Of a stretch of 64,000 nucleotides of DNA, positions 9,801 through 17,853 are shown piece by piece. Position 1 is the first letter of the stretch; the number at the start of each line of letters is the position of its first letter. The DNA lies in assembly GCF_036250675.1 (NCBI RefSeq), contig NZ_CP109592.1, positions 4,712,001 to 4,776,000 on the forward strand, read 5' to 3'. A program made the translations under genes and the position numbers. The notes under the pieces are model-generated. The model was given only the letters and a program-made list of their open reading frames with translations, searched no databases and was not told the origin of the DNA. Source of the DNA: Streptomyces sp. NBC_01689 (GTDB taxonomy: Bacteria; Actinomycetota; Actinomycetes; Streptomycetales; Streptomycetaceae).

Positions 9801-10691
9801 CATCAGCAGCCGGTGGAACGCCTCCCGCAAGGGGTGTTCGGCGACCAGTGCCGCCAACTCGGGCGCGAGAGCGGCGAGTCGGGCACAGCCGGGACCGATG
9901 CCGCCCGTGGTGCCCAGCAGGCCCCCGGAGCCGTCCGCTCCCGCGAACCCCGTGGAGCCACCGGACCCGTCCGCCTTCGCAAGGCCCTTACGTGTCCCGG
10001 AGCCGCGCATCCCCGCGACCCCCGCCGCACCCTCGGCGCCCTCAGCACCGCCGGGCGTACCGCCGGACCTGGCCGAACTCCCCGGCCCTCCCCCGTCATC
10101 GCCGGTCGTGCCGCTTCCGGCGCTCCCCGCGCCCGCCTCGCTTCCGGCACGGGCGGCGGCCGTCCCCGCGAGCCACAACTCGGCCTCGTAGCGCCACTCC
10201 AGGAGCAGCAGCCGCGCCTCCTCGAGGCGTTGGACCAGGGCGTGACCGCCGAGCTCGGAGCGGACGCCGCCGAGCGGGGTGCCGCGCCACAGCGCGAGCC
10301 CCGCGAGGGCTTCACGCAGCGCGCCCTCGCCGTCCCGTCCGGCGTGCGCGGCACGGGCGGCGGTGACGTGGGACTCGAAGACGCGGACGTCCGACTCGCC
10401 CTCGCCGACGCGCAGGACGTATCCCGGCGGCACCGCCCGCAGCCGCTCCGGATCGTCGAGGAGCCGGCGCAGCCGGGTGACGTGGTTCTGCAGCGAGGCC
10501 TGTGCGGACGCCGGGGGCGTCCCGCCCCACAGCGCGTCCTTGAGCGCGTCGACCGAGACGACCCGGCCCGGCTCCAGCAGCAGCGCCACCAGCAGCGCGC
10601 GCATCTTGCCGCTGCCGATCGGCCGGACCTCTCCGTCGGCGTCGTACAGCACCGGTGGACCCAGCAGCCCGAACCGCAGCCCGTACCGCAT
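6879..10691 (-). CDS. SARP/AfsR-type regulator: BTAD, NB-ARC, TPR
   Basis: A giant transcription regulator of about 1270 residues. Order: winged-helix DNA-binding domain (1-95; LRFGLLGPPVLYD, LQNHVTRLRRLLDD); bacterial transcriptional activator domain (about 100-340); NB-ARC ATPase with P-loop GMAGVGKS near 490; winged-helix relay (about 700-790); and tetratricopeptide repeats (about 960-1270). The domain plan is that of AfsR, which activates antibiotic-linked genes after phosphorylation. Three low-complexity segments are unusual: a Gly-rich insert of about 90 residues inside the activator domain, a collagen-like G-x-y linker before the NB-ARC, and a Ser/Thr/Pro/Gly segment after it. ATG 10691 starts the conserved domain; a longer frame begins at 10748. 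Phased direct repeats lie just upstream. The target genes are not known. Confidence 0.88.
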   Translation of the reverse strand: MRYGLRFGLLGPPVLYDADGEVRPIGSGKMRALLVALLLEPGRVVSVDALKDALWGGTPPASAQASLQNHVTRLRRLLDDPERLRAVPPGYVLRVGEGESDVRVFESHVTAARAAHAGRDGEGALREALAGLALWRGTPLGGVRSELGGHALVQRLEEARLLLLEWRYEAELWLAGTAAARAGSEAGAGSAGSGTTGDDGGGPGSSARSGGTPGGAEGAEGAAGVAGMRGSGTRKGLAKADGSGGSTGFAGADGSGGLLGTTGGIGPGCARLAALAPELAALVAEHPLREAFHRLLMLVLHRTGRQAEALAVHRDLRARLVEELGVEPGPAVREAHLEILRERDPGGFAGSPGARGSTRTGRADAADGSGRPGGPRGAGGRPAGRPGGGVGPAGSDGNQGNHGNHGHDGSRGNDGNDGPGGTDGPYGAGAVEQDGRTETDAAAGPTRTPSPRPAQLPPPPAHFTGRSDVRDELGLVLDTDRRLRLPVPAVAVISGMAGVGKSALALHVAHGLRERFPDGQLYINLHGATPGMTPLTPGQALAALLRDLGVEPRRVPELPDAAAALLRSTLAPTRTLMVLDDAVHAAQVRPLLPAGAGCAVIVTSRSPLTALDGAHRFPLAPLSDEDSAALLRAVSGRRDGLDSGHPLVELTGRLPLALRVVAARLAARHALTPDALAGQLTDTEGRLRHLEYDDLSVRRSLAVAHDALRASDREADRDAARALCSIGALDLPVYGAPLLARLSGIAEHRAEAALDRLVDVALLEETAYARYTPHDLVRDFAREIAGTTEATEATGTAGTTRTAGTPRASVATVTLVATGFSSGVSEAAAAPGPSGSSGSTAATDSAAPTDSTGSVGPAAPTESIGSVEPTGPAGPASPAGGPERTGRAADTSDAVVPNPCVSERALRWYAGVAARSLEVIVEAGLDRADRSRPTATQPAAHAADAAATPPFRSAKDAFAWGDLELENVMTLVERYAEVSAYVPVLVRLLNPYLQRSGRVAESEVLLRTALDAARRLGDEAAQAYALGDLAGLHFMTGRAGEALTLNDEALAIWRRLGVLSWVRRGLNNRGMLLEGLGRYEESSEALLMSLELSRELGDPHTEAITYSHLGNLYEHTDARAAIDHHRRSLAIGDAMDDMIIRHSAHCNIGYAHLTLGEPAAAVPHFEKSLRILGGHDDWHGESQTRLGLVRALRGVGHCERAARECELLLRRADRRADQFTGGLARHQRGLLLRTRGDVEGAHEQWRTALEALDGRDTSVVGELRELLRGA

Positions 10692-10769
10692 AGCCCGCCC
10701 ACTGCCTTCCCACGCGACCGTCCGGCCGTGCCCCTGGCGACTTCGCACCGACCGTCTCCCGGCTCCGGC

Positions 10770-10826
10770 GGAACCGTTGGCCGGTTCCCGAGGGAACCGT
10801 TGGCCACATGTTAGCGATCCGTTGGC
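10770..10826. promoter_or_regulatory. Three phased CCGTTGGC repeats before SARP gene
   Basis: CCGTTGGC occurs at 10774-10781, 10797-10804 and 10819-10826, spaced 23 and 22 bp. The first two are embedded in identical 13-mers (GGAACCGTTGGCC). Between them GGAACC and GGTTCC also form an inverted repeat. SARP proteins bind direct repeats set 11 or 22 bp apart, so this is a candidate autoregulatory site for the divergent SARP gene, whose start is 79 bp away. Confidence 0.5.
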
Positions 10827-10930
10827 GCGGGCTGATGGGATCAGGGCATCGGATCTGGCCCGACGGTGCGCGCGTTTGACGCGTAACTCGGGGGAGTGTC
10901 GCCGCCGTGGCCGGATCCGGGGACAGAGAG

Positions 10931-10963
10931 GGCCCCGGTCGGCGGAGGTGAACGACCGGGGCC
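10931..10963 (-). terminator. Terminator after glycosyltransferase
   Basis: A perfect 11-bp stem, GGCCCCGGTCG and its complement, closes an 11-nt loop. It lies 29 bp beyond the minus-strand stop of the glycosyltransferase gene, upstream of the SARP gene. Confidence 0.75.
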
Positions 10964-10991
10964 TTCGTCGTCCCCGGTACCCGGCGGACCG

Positions 10992-11888
10992 TCAGATGAC
11001 GGGCGGCCGTCCGAGCCGCGTGAGCCGCCAGACCGTCCGCCACCGCATCGGCTGACGCCTGCCGCCGGACTCGCGCAGGCCTTCCGCGAAACCGCCGAAC
11101 CAGGCCCGCAGCCCGCCCAGCGACCGGGTCCGTACGAGTGTGAGCAGCACCCAGATCCCCAGGTGCACGGGGATGAGCGCGAGGGGCAGCCGGCGGCGGG
11201 TGAGCCAGACCCGGTTGCGGGCGGTGACCCGGTAGTAGATGGCGTGCCGTGCGGGCGAGGTCTTCGGGTGCTGGAGCAGCAGTTCGGGCTCGTACAGCAC
11301 GGTCCACCCGGCGTCGATGGCACGCCAGGCCATGTCGGTCTCCTCGTGGGCGAAGAAGAACTCGGCCGGCCAGTCGCCGATCTCCGCCACCATGGGCATC
11401 GACAGGGCGTGGCCACCGCCGAGGAACCCGGTGACCGGGCCGCCGCGCATCGGGTCCTTCGCCCCGACCCGGGGCACGTGCCGGCGCTGGGTCTCCCCGT
11501 TCTCGTCGGCGATCCGGAAGCCGACGATGCCGAGGCGCGGGTCGGCGGCGTACAGGTCGCGGACCTTGCGCAGGACGTCCGCGTCGACGAGCAGCCCGTC
11601 GTCGTCGAGTTCGACCACGACGTCCACGTCCCCGAACTCCGCGAGCCTGGCGAGGCCCACGTTCCGTCCGCCCGGGCAGCCGAGGTTCTCGTCGACCTCC
11701 ACGGTGGTCACCTCACCGGGCAGTCCGAGCCGTTCGGCGAAGTCGGGCAGCGGGCACCCGTTCCCCACGATCACGATCCGGGCGGGCGGCACGTCCTGCT
11801 TGGCCACCGAGGTGAGCAGCGCGTCGACCTCGACGGGCCGGTTGCCCATCGTCACGACGGCAACGGCGATCCGTGGACCCTCCGGCAC
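10992..11888 (-). CDS. Family 2 glycosyltransferase
   Basis: A 298-residue GT-A fold glycosyltransferase that would move an activated sugar to a cell-surface or polysaccharide acceptor. The N-terminus shows AVAVVTMGNRP (nucleotide-binding beta strand), NLGCPGGRNVG, and the metal-binding acidic cluster VELDDDG near residue 96. Further on come the acceptor-side GFLGGGHALSM and FFFAHEETDMAWR, typical of rhamnosyl-type GT2 enzymes. A hydrophobic segment near residues 235-255 (LALIPVHLGIWVLLTLV) may anchor it to the membrane. The start is GTG 11888 with GGAG upstream. The gene is monocistronic, with its own terminator. Sugar and acceptor are unknown. Confidence 0.85.
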   Translation of the reverse strand: MPEGPRIAVAVVTMGNRPVEVDALLTSVAKQDVPPARIVIVGNGCPLPDFAERLGLPGEVTTVEVDENLGCPGGRNVGLARLAEFGDVDVVVELDDDGLLVDADVLRKVRDLYAADPRLGIVGFRIADENGETQRRHVPRVGAKDPMRGGPVTGFLGGGHALSMPMVAEIGDWPAEFFFAHEETDMAWRAIDAGWTVLYEPELLLQHPKTSPARHAIYYRVTARNRVWLTRRRLPLALIPVHLGIWVLLTLVRTRSLGGLRAWFGGFAEGLRESGGRRQPMRWRTVWRLTRLGRPPVI

Positions 11889-12289
11889 GACACCACTCCA
11901 TCCCAGGCCGACAACACTGCCCGCGATGCTAGCTGTTCACCGGGCGTATCCCTCAGGTACGCCCGGCTTTCCTCTCCGCGCATGCGGTTCCTCACGCCGT
12001 TCACGGCTCCCCACGGGGCTCGCCTCGGCGCACGGGATCCGGCCCCGGCCACCTGGCGGACCCGCGTCCGGCCCGGTCAGGGGCTCGCCCCGGCCTTCCG
12101 GCCGCGCGATCAGGGGCGAACCTACTCGGCGCGGCGACCGCCGCCACGGGAGCACGCCCGGAAGTCCGCCGACTCTCACCGACTCTTGACGGACGCCGCG
12201 GACCGCCGCCTCGCCATCACCGCCAGGACCGGACATCAGGGACACATCGAGGGCCAGGGATCAGACCTCCCAATGTGCACGGTACATGT

Positions 12290-12312
12290 CTCGTGTATAA
12301 TGCACATACGAG
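12290..12312 (+). promoter_or_regulatory. Promoter and operator-like site of MarR gene
   Basis: A perfect -10 hexamer TATAAT (12296-12301) sits between inverted arms CTCGT (12290-12294) and ACGAG (12308-12312). This AT-rich patch stands out from its surroundings. The site lies 58 bp before the MarR start, and MarR proteins commonly repress their own promoters. I found no convincing -35 hexamer. Confidence 0.5.
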
Positions 12313-12369
12313 TGGTATATCTAGCCGCAGCCAGTTCTCCTGACAGGGGAGCGAGCCGGAGACTGAAGG

Positions 12370-12837
12370 ATGCCTCGCGTGGACAAGCCACTTGATCTGC
12401 TGGAATTCGAGACCATGCTGCTCGGGCGGCACATGCACATGCTCAACCCGCGGGCACGTGGAGCCGGCGAGGAGCGTCTGGACCGCAGCGCGTACGTCCT
12501 GCTCAGCCGCATCCAGGCGCAGGGGCCGATGTCGATCGGCGAGTTCAGCGAGGCCTTCGGCCTCGACGCCTCGACCCTCAACCGCCAGACCGCCGCGATG
12601 GTGCGGGCCGGGGTCGTCGAGCGCATGCCCGACCCCGAGGGGGGCATGGCCCGCAAGTTCTCCATCACCGCCGAGGGCGAGCGCCGTCTCGACATCCACC
12701 GGACCGAGAACCTGGAAGGTCTGGAGAAGGTGATGGTGGACTGGACGGCCGAGGACGTGGCCGAGTTCGCCGCCTACCTCAGCCGCTTCAACCGCGACAT
12801 CGAACGCCTCGACGGACGCCCCTGGCCACGGGGTTGA
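12370..12837 (+). CDS. MarR-family transcriptional regulator
   Basis: A 155-residue dimeric winged-helix repressor. The DNA-recognition part is MSIGEFSEAFGLDASTLNRQ. It is followed by a wing with MPDPEGGMARKFSIT and a C-terminal dimerisation helix. The family usually senses small phenolic or oxidising ligands and represses an adjacent gene. Here no neighbour is in the same direction within reach, so autoregulation or distant targets are likely. The ATG 12370 has a Shine-Dalgarno-like GAAGG. No Cys residues are visible, which argues against thiol-based sensing. Confidence 0.88.
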   Translation: MPRVDKPLDLLEFETMLLGRHMHMLNPRARGAGEERLDRSAYVLLSRIQAQGPMSIGEFSEAFGLDASTLNRQTAAMVRAGVVERMPDPEGGMARKFSITAEGERRLDIHRTENLEGLEKVMVDWTAEDVAEFAAYLSRFNRDIERLDGRPWPRG

Positions 12838-12966
12838 CCCCGCCGGGTCCAGGGGGTGGAGGCTCGGGTCCGATGGCGACCGGGGTTCACCGGACGGTGC
12901 GAGAACGCGTCGCATGGCTCGGCGGAAGAGCGCGACGGATTCTGCCGGGCGTCGGCGCGCTCGTTT

Positions 12967-13464
12967 CTATTTCCCGGGTGGTTGGGTGACGACGATTCGC
13001 CAGATCACCGAATCGGCCGCCGAGAACTTCCACGCCAGTTCATGCATTTGGGCGTGTGGTATCTCGGCGGTGAATACACCGGTCCCGTCACCGCACTGAG
13101 ACCGGGCGAGACGCTTTCCGGTGGCGATGACGCCGAATTGGGAGGGACCGGCGCATGTCCACATCACCGTGATGGATGAGGCCTTCCCCGCCGACGCGGG
13201 AAGCGTGACACCGCCCTTACCGTGACCCGATTTCGTGTACAGCGTCTTCGATCCGACAGGGAGTGACGACCGGATCGGATCGGGAAGACGGTCCGGACTC
13301 GTCGGGGTCTGTACCGGAGAGGGGGGCGCGCCGGTCCCGGGCGTCGCCTGTGCCGGAGACCGCGTCGCCCCGCGGGTGGCGGTCGCCCGGGAGTGAGCTC
13401 CCCCGGAACAGGCCGACACAAGCACCAGGGCCGACAGGCCGGCGGCCAGCAGGGACAGCTTCAT
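12967..13464 (-). CDS. Small lipoprotein, unknown family
   Basis: A 165-residue lipoprotein with a short signal peptide and lipobox VSAC. A Thr/Pro/Ser-rich linker follows (residues 25-65), then a beta-rich domain with MWTCAGPSQFGV and LARSQCGDGTG, whose two Cys may form a disulfide. Its end, SVIWRIVVTQPPGK, resembles small secreted Streptomyces proteins of unknown role. ATG 13464 has GGACGATC upstream. The gene is convergent with the MarR gene and lies at the edge of a lower-GC segment. Confidence 0.7.
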   Translation of the reverse strand: MKLSLLAAGLSALVLVSACSGGAHSRATATRGATRSPAQATPGTGAPPSPVQTPTSPDRLPDPIRSSLPVGSKTLYTKSGHGKGGVTLPASAGKASSITVMWTCAGPSQFGVIATGKRLARSQCGDGTGVFTAEIPHAQMHELAWKFSAADSVIWRIVVTQPPGK

Positions 13465-14300
13465 CAGATCGTCCTCGACTCACGAGTGGGCGATGCAGGG
13501 CGAGAGTGCCGGAAGCTAGGCGGTCCCGTGGTTCGAGACGGTCCACTTACAGCCGCCGTCGGCTGCCCGCCCGACCCGAGCGTCTCCATCACCGAGTCCC
13601 GGACGGATGGCTCGCCCTCGGCTCGAAGGGATATTCCTTCAACTGGGAGAAGGGTTCCTACAAGCGCAGCGGCTGTGCATGCTCGAGTTATGGCGTTCGT
13701 TGTTCCCTCCGTTGTCGCTCCCCCTGGGAGCGACATGAACAGAACAATCGCGGACCGCCTGGGTGATCGTCAAGGAAACTCGACTGATCTGAGCGAGATT
13801 TGAGCATGACGATTGAACATGAGCCATTGGCTATGGAGTGGCCTTGTAGGCAAGCAATCGGAATCTCATGCTCCGTCAGTGCCCATCGACCCGCGACCGC
13901 GAGAACATTATCCTTTTGGCGATCTCTTTGCTCAAACAATGAGCCCGAAGGATTGATCCTTGAATCTACCTCGATCTTTTCATGACAGTTCGCCGGACAG
14001 CCCGATGGACCGCTTTGATCGGTACCGGCAGTGACCGGCGGGGAGGCGTCTGCGGGTGCTGCGGGTGCTGCGGGACGCGAGGTCGGTGGAGCGGCTCTCG
14101 GCTCTCGGCTCTCGGCTCTCGGCTCTCGGCTCTCGGCTCTCGGCCGGGACCCTGCCGGTGCGCGCGCCAAGGGGCTCTCGGCGCCCCGCACGCTGGTACT
14201 GGCCCGCCCCGACATCTGCCCCTCAGCACCGCGACTGAGACCAGGAACGAGACCGGGGACCGCCGCGCGGCTCGTGCACGGCGCCGCCGCCGTATTCAGT
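13465..14300. other. Lower-GC gene-free segment beside tRNA-Thr
   Basis: No gene with Streptomyces codon bias is visible. Positions about 13690-14000 are near 50% GC, far below the neighbours. They lie directly on the 3' side of the tRNA gene, where integrative elements insert. A 9-bp perfect hairpin (GTCGCTCCC, 13714-13734) has no obvious parent gene. A direct repeat TGCGGGTGC occurs near 14051, and a 7-bp tandem array lies at 14093-14141. I found no second copy of the tRNA 3' end, so an attachment site is not demonstrated. Confidence 0.5.
14093..14141. repeat. Seven perfect GGCTCTC tandem repeats
   Basis: Seven uninterrupted 7-bp units, GGCTCTC, occupy 49 bp of intergenic DNA downstream of tRNA-Thr. 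Such short perfect arrays are prone to slippage and may vary between strains. Confidence 0.95.
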
Positions 14301-14344
14301 AAAAAGCAAAAGCCCCAGGTCACGGCGAGTGAGAATCCTGGGGC
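14301..14344 (-). terminator. Rho-independent terminator of tRNA-Thr
   Basis: On the minus strand the 8-bp stem GCCCCAGG / CCTGGGGC (14312-14319 with 14337-14344) is followed by a T-rich run (complement of 14301-14311). It lies 10 bp after the tRNA 3' end. Confidence 0.85.
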
Positions 14345-14353
14345 TTCCACAGA

Positions 14354-14426
14354 GCCGCCTTCGGGATTCGAACCCGAGACCTACGCATTACGAGTGCGTT
14401 GCTCTGGCCATCTGAGCTAAGGCGGC
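14354..14426 (-). tRNA. tRNA-Thr (anticodon CGT)
   Basis: A 73-nt tRNA read on the minus strand. The acceptor arms are GCCGCCT and AGGCGGC, the D arm is TAGCTCAGATGG, and the anticodon stem ACGCA/TGCGT closes the loop CTCGTAA with anticodon CGT. The T arm is CGGGTTCGAATCCCG. CCA is not encoded. It decodes ACG. Its own terminator follows. Confidence 0.97.
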
Positions 14427-14533
14427 GCGCTGTCCGCACTATGGTGCGATCAGCAACGTCGGTAAGTCTACACAGTTTCCGGGGGTGCTCCGTACACGCC
14501 CCGGAGGGCCCGGTTCCGGGGCGTGCGGGAGGG

Positions 14534-16147
14534 CTATGAGCAGCGCTTTCCCCGGGGCGGAGGGGTTCCGTCGAGGAGGTAGCCGTTGATCGCGGAGTCG
14601 ATGCAGGTGCTGCCCCGGCCGTAGGCGGTGTGCCCGTCACCGACGTACGTCAGGAGCGTGGCGGAGGAGAGCTGCCCGGCGAGGGACTGCGCCCAGGCGT
14701 ACGGGGTGGCCGGGTCCCGGGTGGTGCCGACCACCAGGATCGGGCCCGCGCCCTTCGCCTCGATGCGATGGGGCTCGCCCGTCGGTTTCACGGGCCAGTA
14801 CGCGCAGTTCAGTGCGGCCCAGGCCAGCCCCTCACCGAAGACGGGGGACGCCTTCTCAAAGGCGGGGAGGCTCTTCTCCAGCTGCCCGGGGCCGGAGAAG
14901 GCGGACGGGAGGTCGAGGCAGTTCACGGCCGCGTTCGCGAACATCAGGTTCGTGTAGTGGCCCTTGGCGTCCCGCTCGTAGTAGCTGTCCGAGAGGGCGA
15001 GCAGGCCGGCGCCGTCCTTGTCCTTCATCGCCGCGCCGAGCGCCTCGCGCAGCTGCGGCCAGGCCGACTGGTCGTACATCGCCGCGATCACGCCCGTCGT
15101 CGCGAGGGACTCGGTGAGCTGACGACGGTCGGGGTCACCCGTCGGGATCGGGTTCGAGTCGAGCTTCTTGAAGAAGGCGCTGAGGTTCTTGCCCACCTGG
15201 CCGGGGCTCGTGCCACGGCCGCCCAGCGGGCAGTCCGCATGCCGCACGCAGTCCTTCGCGAAGGACTGGAAGGCCGTCTCGAAGCCCGCCGTCTGGTCCT
15301 TGTTGAGGGTGCGGGCGTCGATCGAGGGGTCCAGCGCGCCGTCCAGGACCATGCGGCCCACCCGCCGCGGATACAGGCCCGCGTACGTCGCGCCCAGGAA
15401 CGTCCCGTACGACGCCCCCACGTAGTTCAGCTTCTGGTCGCCCAGCGCCGCGCGCACGATGTCCATGTCCCGGGCCGTCTCGACCGTGGACACATGGCGC
15501 AGCACCTTGGGCGAGTGCCGGGCACACCCCTCGGCGAACTTCTTGTACGCCTCGACCAGTTCGTCGGTCTCCCTGACGTTGTCGGGCGTCATGTCCGTCT
15601 TCGTGAAGGTGTCCATCTCGGGACCGCTGAGGCATTCGATCGGCTCACTGCGGGCCACTCCGCGCGGGTCGACGGCGACCATGTCGTAGCGGGCGCGGAT
15701 CTTCGCCGGGTAGCCGAGGCCGGCGTACGACTGGAGGTAGCCGACCGCCGAGCCGCCCGGGCCACCGGGGTTGACCAGCAGGGAGCCGATCCGCTTCCCC
15801 GGGCCCGTGGCCTTCTTGCGGGCGACGGCCAGCTTGATGGCGCCCGAGGCCGGGTCGTCGTAGTCGAGCGGCACCTTCATGGTGGTGCATTCGAAGCCGG
15901 GCGCACCGCAGGAACGCCAGGTCGGCTTCTGCTCGTAGTACGACGTCAGCGCCGCCGGCGTGGAGTCGGGCAGCGGGGCCAGAACCGCCCCGGTCTCCTT
16001 GGGCGACGACGCCGTCGGATGCGAGGCCGACGCCTCCGACGCCGTCGTGGTGAGACTTCCCGAGGAGCAGGCGGAGACGAGCAGCGTCGTGGCGGCCAGC
16101 AGCATGCCGCCCCTGCGCAGGGGCCTGAGGATGCGCCTGAAGTACAT
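14534..16147 (-). CDS. Lipoprotein alpha/beta hydrolase, TAP-like peptidase
   Basis: A 537-residue secreted hydrolase anchored by lipobox VSAC. It resembles Streptomyces tripeptidyl aminopeptidases and mycelium-associated proteinases of the SlpD/SlpE type. Key features: oxyanion region NPGGPGGS, nucleophile elbow GASYG (Ser), a late TRDPATPYAWA segment carrying the Asp, GDGHTAYG with the His, and the C-terminal TAP domain ending in a Cys-rich CIDSAINGYLLDG. It would trim short peptides from the N-terminus of extracellular proteins. ATG 16147 is preceded at 6 nt by TACGCT, with no ribosome-binding site, so the transcript is probably leaderless. It follows the delta prime gene in the same direction. 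Confidence 0.9.
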   Translation of the reverse strand: MYFRRILRPLRRGGMLLAATTLLVSACSSGSLTTTASEASASHPTASSPKETGAVLAPLPDSTPAALTSYYEQKPTWRSCGAPGFECTTMKVPLDYDDPASGAIKLAVARKKATGPGKRIGSLLVNPGGPGGSAVGYLQSYAGLGYPAKIRARYDMVAVDPRGVARSEPIECLSGPEMDTFTKTDMTPDNVRETDELVEAYKKFAEGCARHSPKVLRHVSTVETARDMDIVRAALGDQKLNYVGASYGTFLGATYAGLYPRRVGRMVLDGALDPSIDARTLNKDQTAGFETAFQSFAKDCVRHADCPLGGRGTSPGQVGKNLSAFFKKLDSNPIPTGDPDRRQLTESLATTGVIAAMYDQSAWPQLREALGAAMKDKDGAGLLALSDSYYERDAKGHYTNLMFANAAVNCLDLPSAFSGPGQLEKSLPAFEKASPVFGEGLAWAALNCAYWPVKPTGEPHRIEAKGAGPILVVGTTRDPATPYAWAQSLAGQLSSATLLTYVGDGHTAYGRGSTCIDSAINGYLLDGTPPPRGKRCS

Positions 16148-16293
16148 TCCGCGAGCGTAACCTCACGCGATCGTTCGATCACCTTCAGTGGCGTACGCGC
16201 CTCGGACGAGTGACATCGTCAACCTCAGGTGCCGCCCGGGCTCCGCCGCGTTTCCGGGCGCGCCCGGCCACGCATCCGCTCGTCCGCCGCCCC

Positions 16294-17499
16294 TCAGCCC
16301 GCGCGCAGCGCCATGGTCATCGCCTCCACCGCCAGCAGCGGGGCCACGTTGCGGTCGAGGGCCTCACGGCACGCGGCGATGGCGTCGATCCGGCGCAGGG
16401 TGGCCTCCGGCGAGCTGCCGCGGGCCAGTCTCTCCAGCGCGTCCGCGGAGTCCGCGTTGGCGAGGGCCAGGCGGGAGCCGAGCTGGAGGGCGAGGACGTC
16501 ACGGTAGAAACCCGTGAGGTCGATGAGCGCGAGGTCCAGGCTGTCGCGCTGGGTACGCGTCCTGCGGCGCTTCTGCCGGTCCTCCAGGTCCTTCATGACG
16601 CCCGCGGTGCCGCGCGGCATGCGTCCGCCCTGGACCGCGCCGAGGGCGGCCTTCAGCTCCTCGGTCTCCTTCACGTCGACCTCCTCGGCGAGCTGTTTCG
16701 CGTCCTCCGAGGCCGTGTCGACCAGTTCTTGGGCCGCCCTGAGGCAACCACCGACGTCGTCGACCCGGAGCGGGAGCCTGAGGACGGCGGCCCGGCGCTC
16801 ACGAGCGCGGGGATCCGTGGCGAGACGCCGGGCCCGCCCGATGTGCCCCTGGGTCGCGCCGGCGGCGGCCGCGGCGACCTCGGGGTCGATGCCGTCACGC
16901 CGTACGAGGAGGTCGGCGACCGCTTCCACCGGTGGTGTGCGCAGCGTCAGCAGGCGGCAGCGGGAGCGGATGGTGGGCAGGACGTCCTCGATGGAGGGTG
17001 CGCACAGCAGCCATACCGTGCGCGGAGCGGGCTCCTCGACGGCCTTCAGCAGCACGTTGCCCGCGCCCTCCGTCAGACGGTCCGCGTCCTCCAGGACGAT
17101 GACCTGCCAGCGCCCGACGGCGGGCGACATCTGGGCGCGGCGGACCAGATCCCGGGTCTCCTTCACACCGATGGAGAGGAGGTCGGTGCGGACGATCTGC
17201 ACGTCCGAGTGGGTGCCGACCAGGCTGGTGTGGCAGCCGTCGCAGAAACCGCAGCCGGGGACTCCGCCCAGCGCGCGGTCGGGGCTCACGCACTGGAGCG
17301 CCGCGGCGAAGGCACGCGCCGCGGTGGAACGGCCCGAGCCGGGCGGGCCGGTGAACAGCCAGGCGTGAGTCATGCTGGACGCCTCGGGGGGCGCGGTGGC
17401 CCCGGCGACGGCCGTGACCTGGGCGTCGGCGTCCCGCGCGGCGGCGGCGAGCTGCTCGCTCACCTTGTCCTGGCCCACCAGGTCGTCCCATACGGGCAC
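16294..17499 (-). CDS. holB: DNA polymerase III subunit delta prime
   Basis: A 401-residue subunit of the sliding-clamp loader. The start is GTG 17499, with AAGGGCGG 8 nt upstream. It has a P-loop-like GPPGSGRST in which the usual Lys is Arg, as expected for the non-hydrolysing delta prime subunit. It also has a Zn-binding cluster (GCGFCDGCHT plus an earlier Cys in LQCVSP), the DExx-like VLEDADRLTEG, sensor region EEPAPRTVW and SRCRLLTL. The C-terminal half is helical and highly charged (residues 270-330, KDLEDRQKRRRTRTQRD). It lies downstream of tmk with a 354-bp gap, the usual Streptomyces order. Confidence 0.93.
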   Translation of the reverse strand: MPVWDDLVGQDKVSEQLAAAARDADAQVTAVAGATAPPEASSMTHAWLFTGPPGSGRSTAARAFAAALQCVSPDRALGGVPGCGFCDGCHTSLVGTHSDVQIVRTDLLSIGVKETRDLVRRAQMSPAVGRWQVIVLEDADRLTEGAGNVLLKAVEEPAPRTVWLLCAPSIEDVLPTIRSRCRLLTLRTPPVEAVADLLVRRDGIDPEVAAAAAGATQGHIGRARRLATDPRARERRAAVLRLPLRVDDVGGCLRAAQELVDTASEDAKQLAEEVDVKETEELKAALGAVQGGRMPRGTAGVMKDLEDRQKRRRTRTQRDSLDLALIDLTGFYRDVLALQLGSRLALANADSADALERLARGSSPEATLRRIDAIAACREALDRNVAPLLAVEAMTMALRAG

Positions 17500-17853
17500 G
17501 GGGCACCGCCCTTTCGTCGCGCTCTGCCTTCCCGCGTCCATTGTGCGGGTCACCACTGACAGCCAGGACCCACGGACCCAACGCCCCAAGGCCCCAGGAC
17601 CCACGGGCGACCGACCCGACGTCAGCGGCACGCGGGAGCCGAGCTGAGCCGGTCCGGTCCGGGGCCGCCGAGGAGAACCCCGCCCCGCAGGCCCGCAGGA
17701 TGACGGCCGCAAGCCGGGGAGCGTACGGCGAGGCGGAGAGCGCACGACGAGGTCGGCACCCTCACGTCCGGTCAGCCGGCCGCCCGGGCCACGCCTCTCG
17801 ACGGCACCGCCACCGCGGCGACGGTCACGGACACCAGGGCGACCACCCCGGCG

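Noticed and set aside
12217..12915. 232-codon frame antisense to the MarR gene
   Set aside because: Mirror frame of a clear MarR protein with its own ribosome-binding site.
13800..13985. 61-codon plus-strand frame in the low-GC segment
   Set aside because: Codon use does not fit and no ribosome-binding site; the region reads as non-coding.
14093..14141. Tandem array considered as CRISPR
   Set aside because: Units of 7 bp without spacers and no cas genes in the window.
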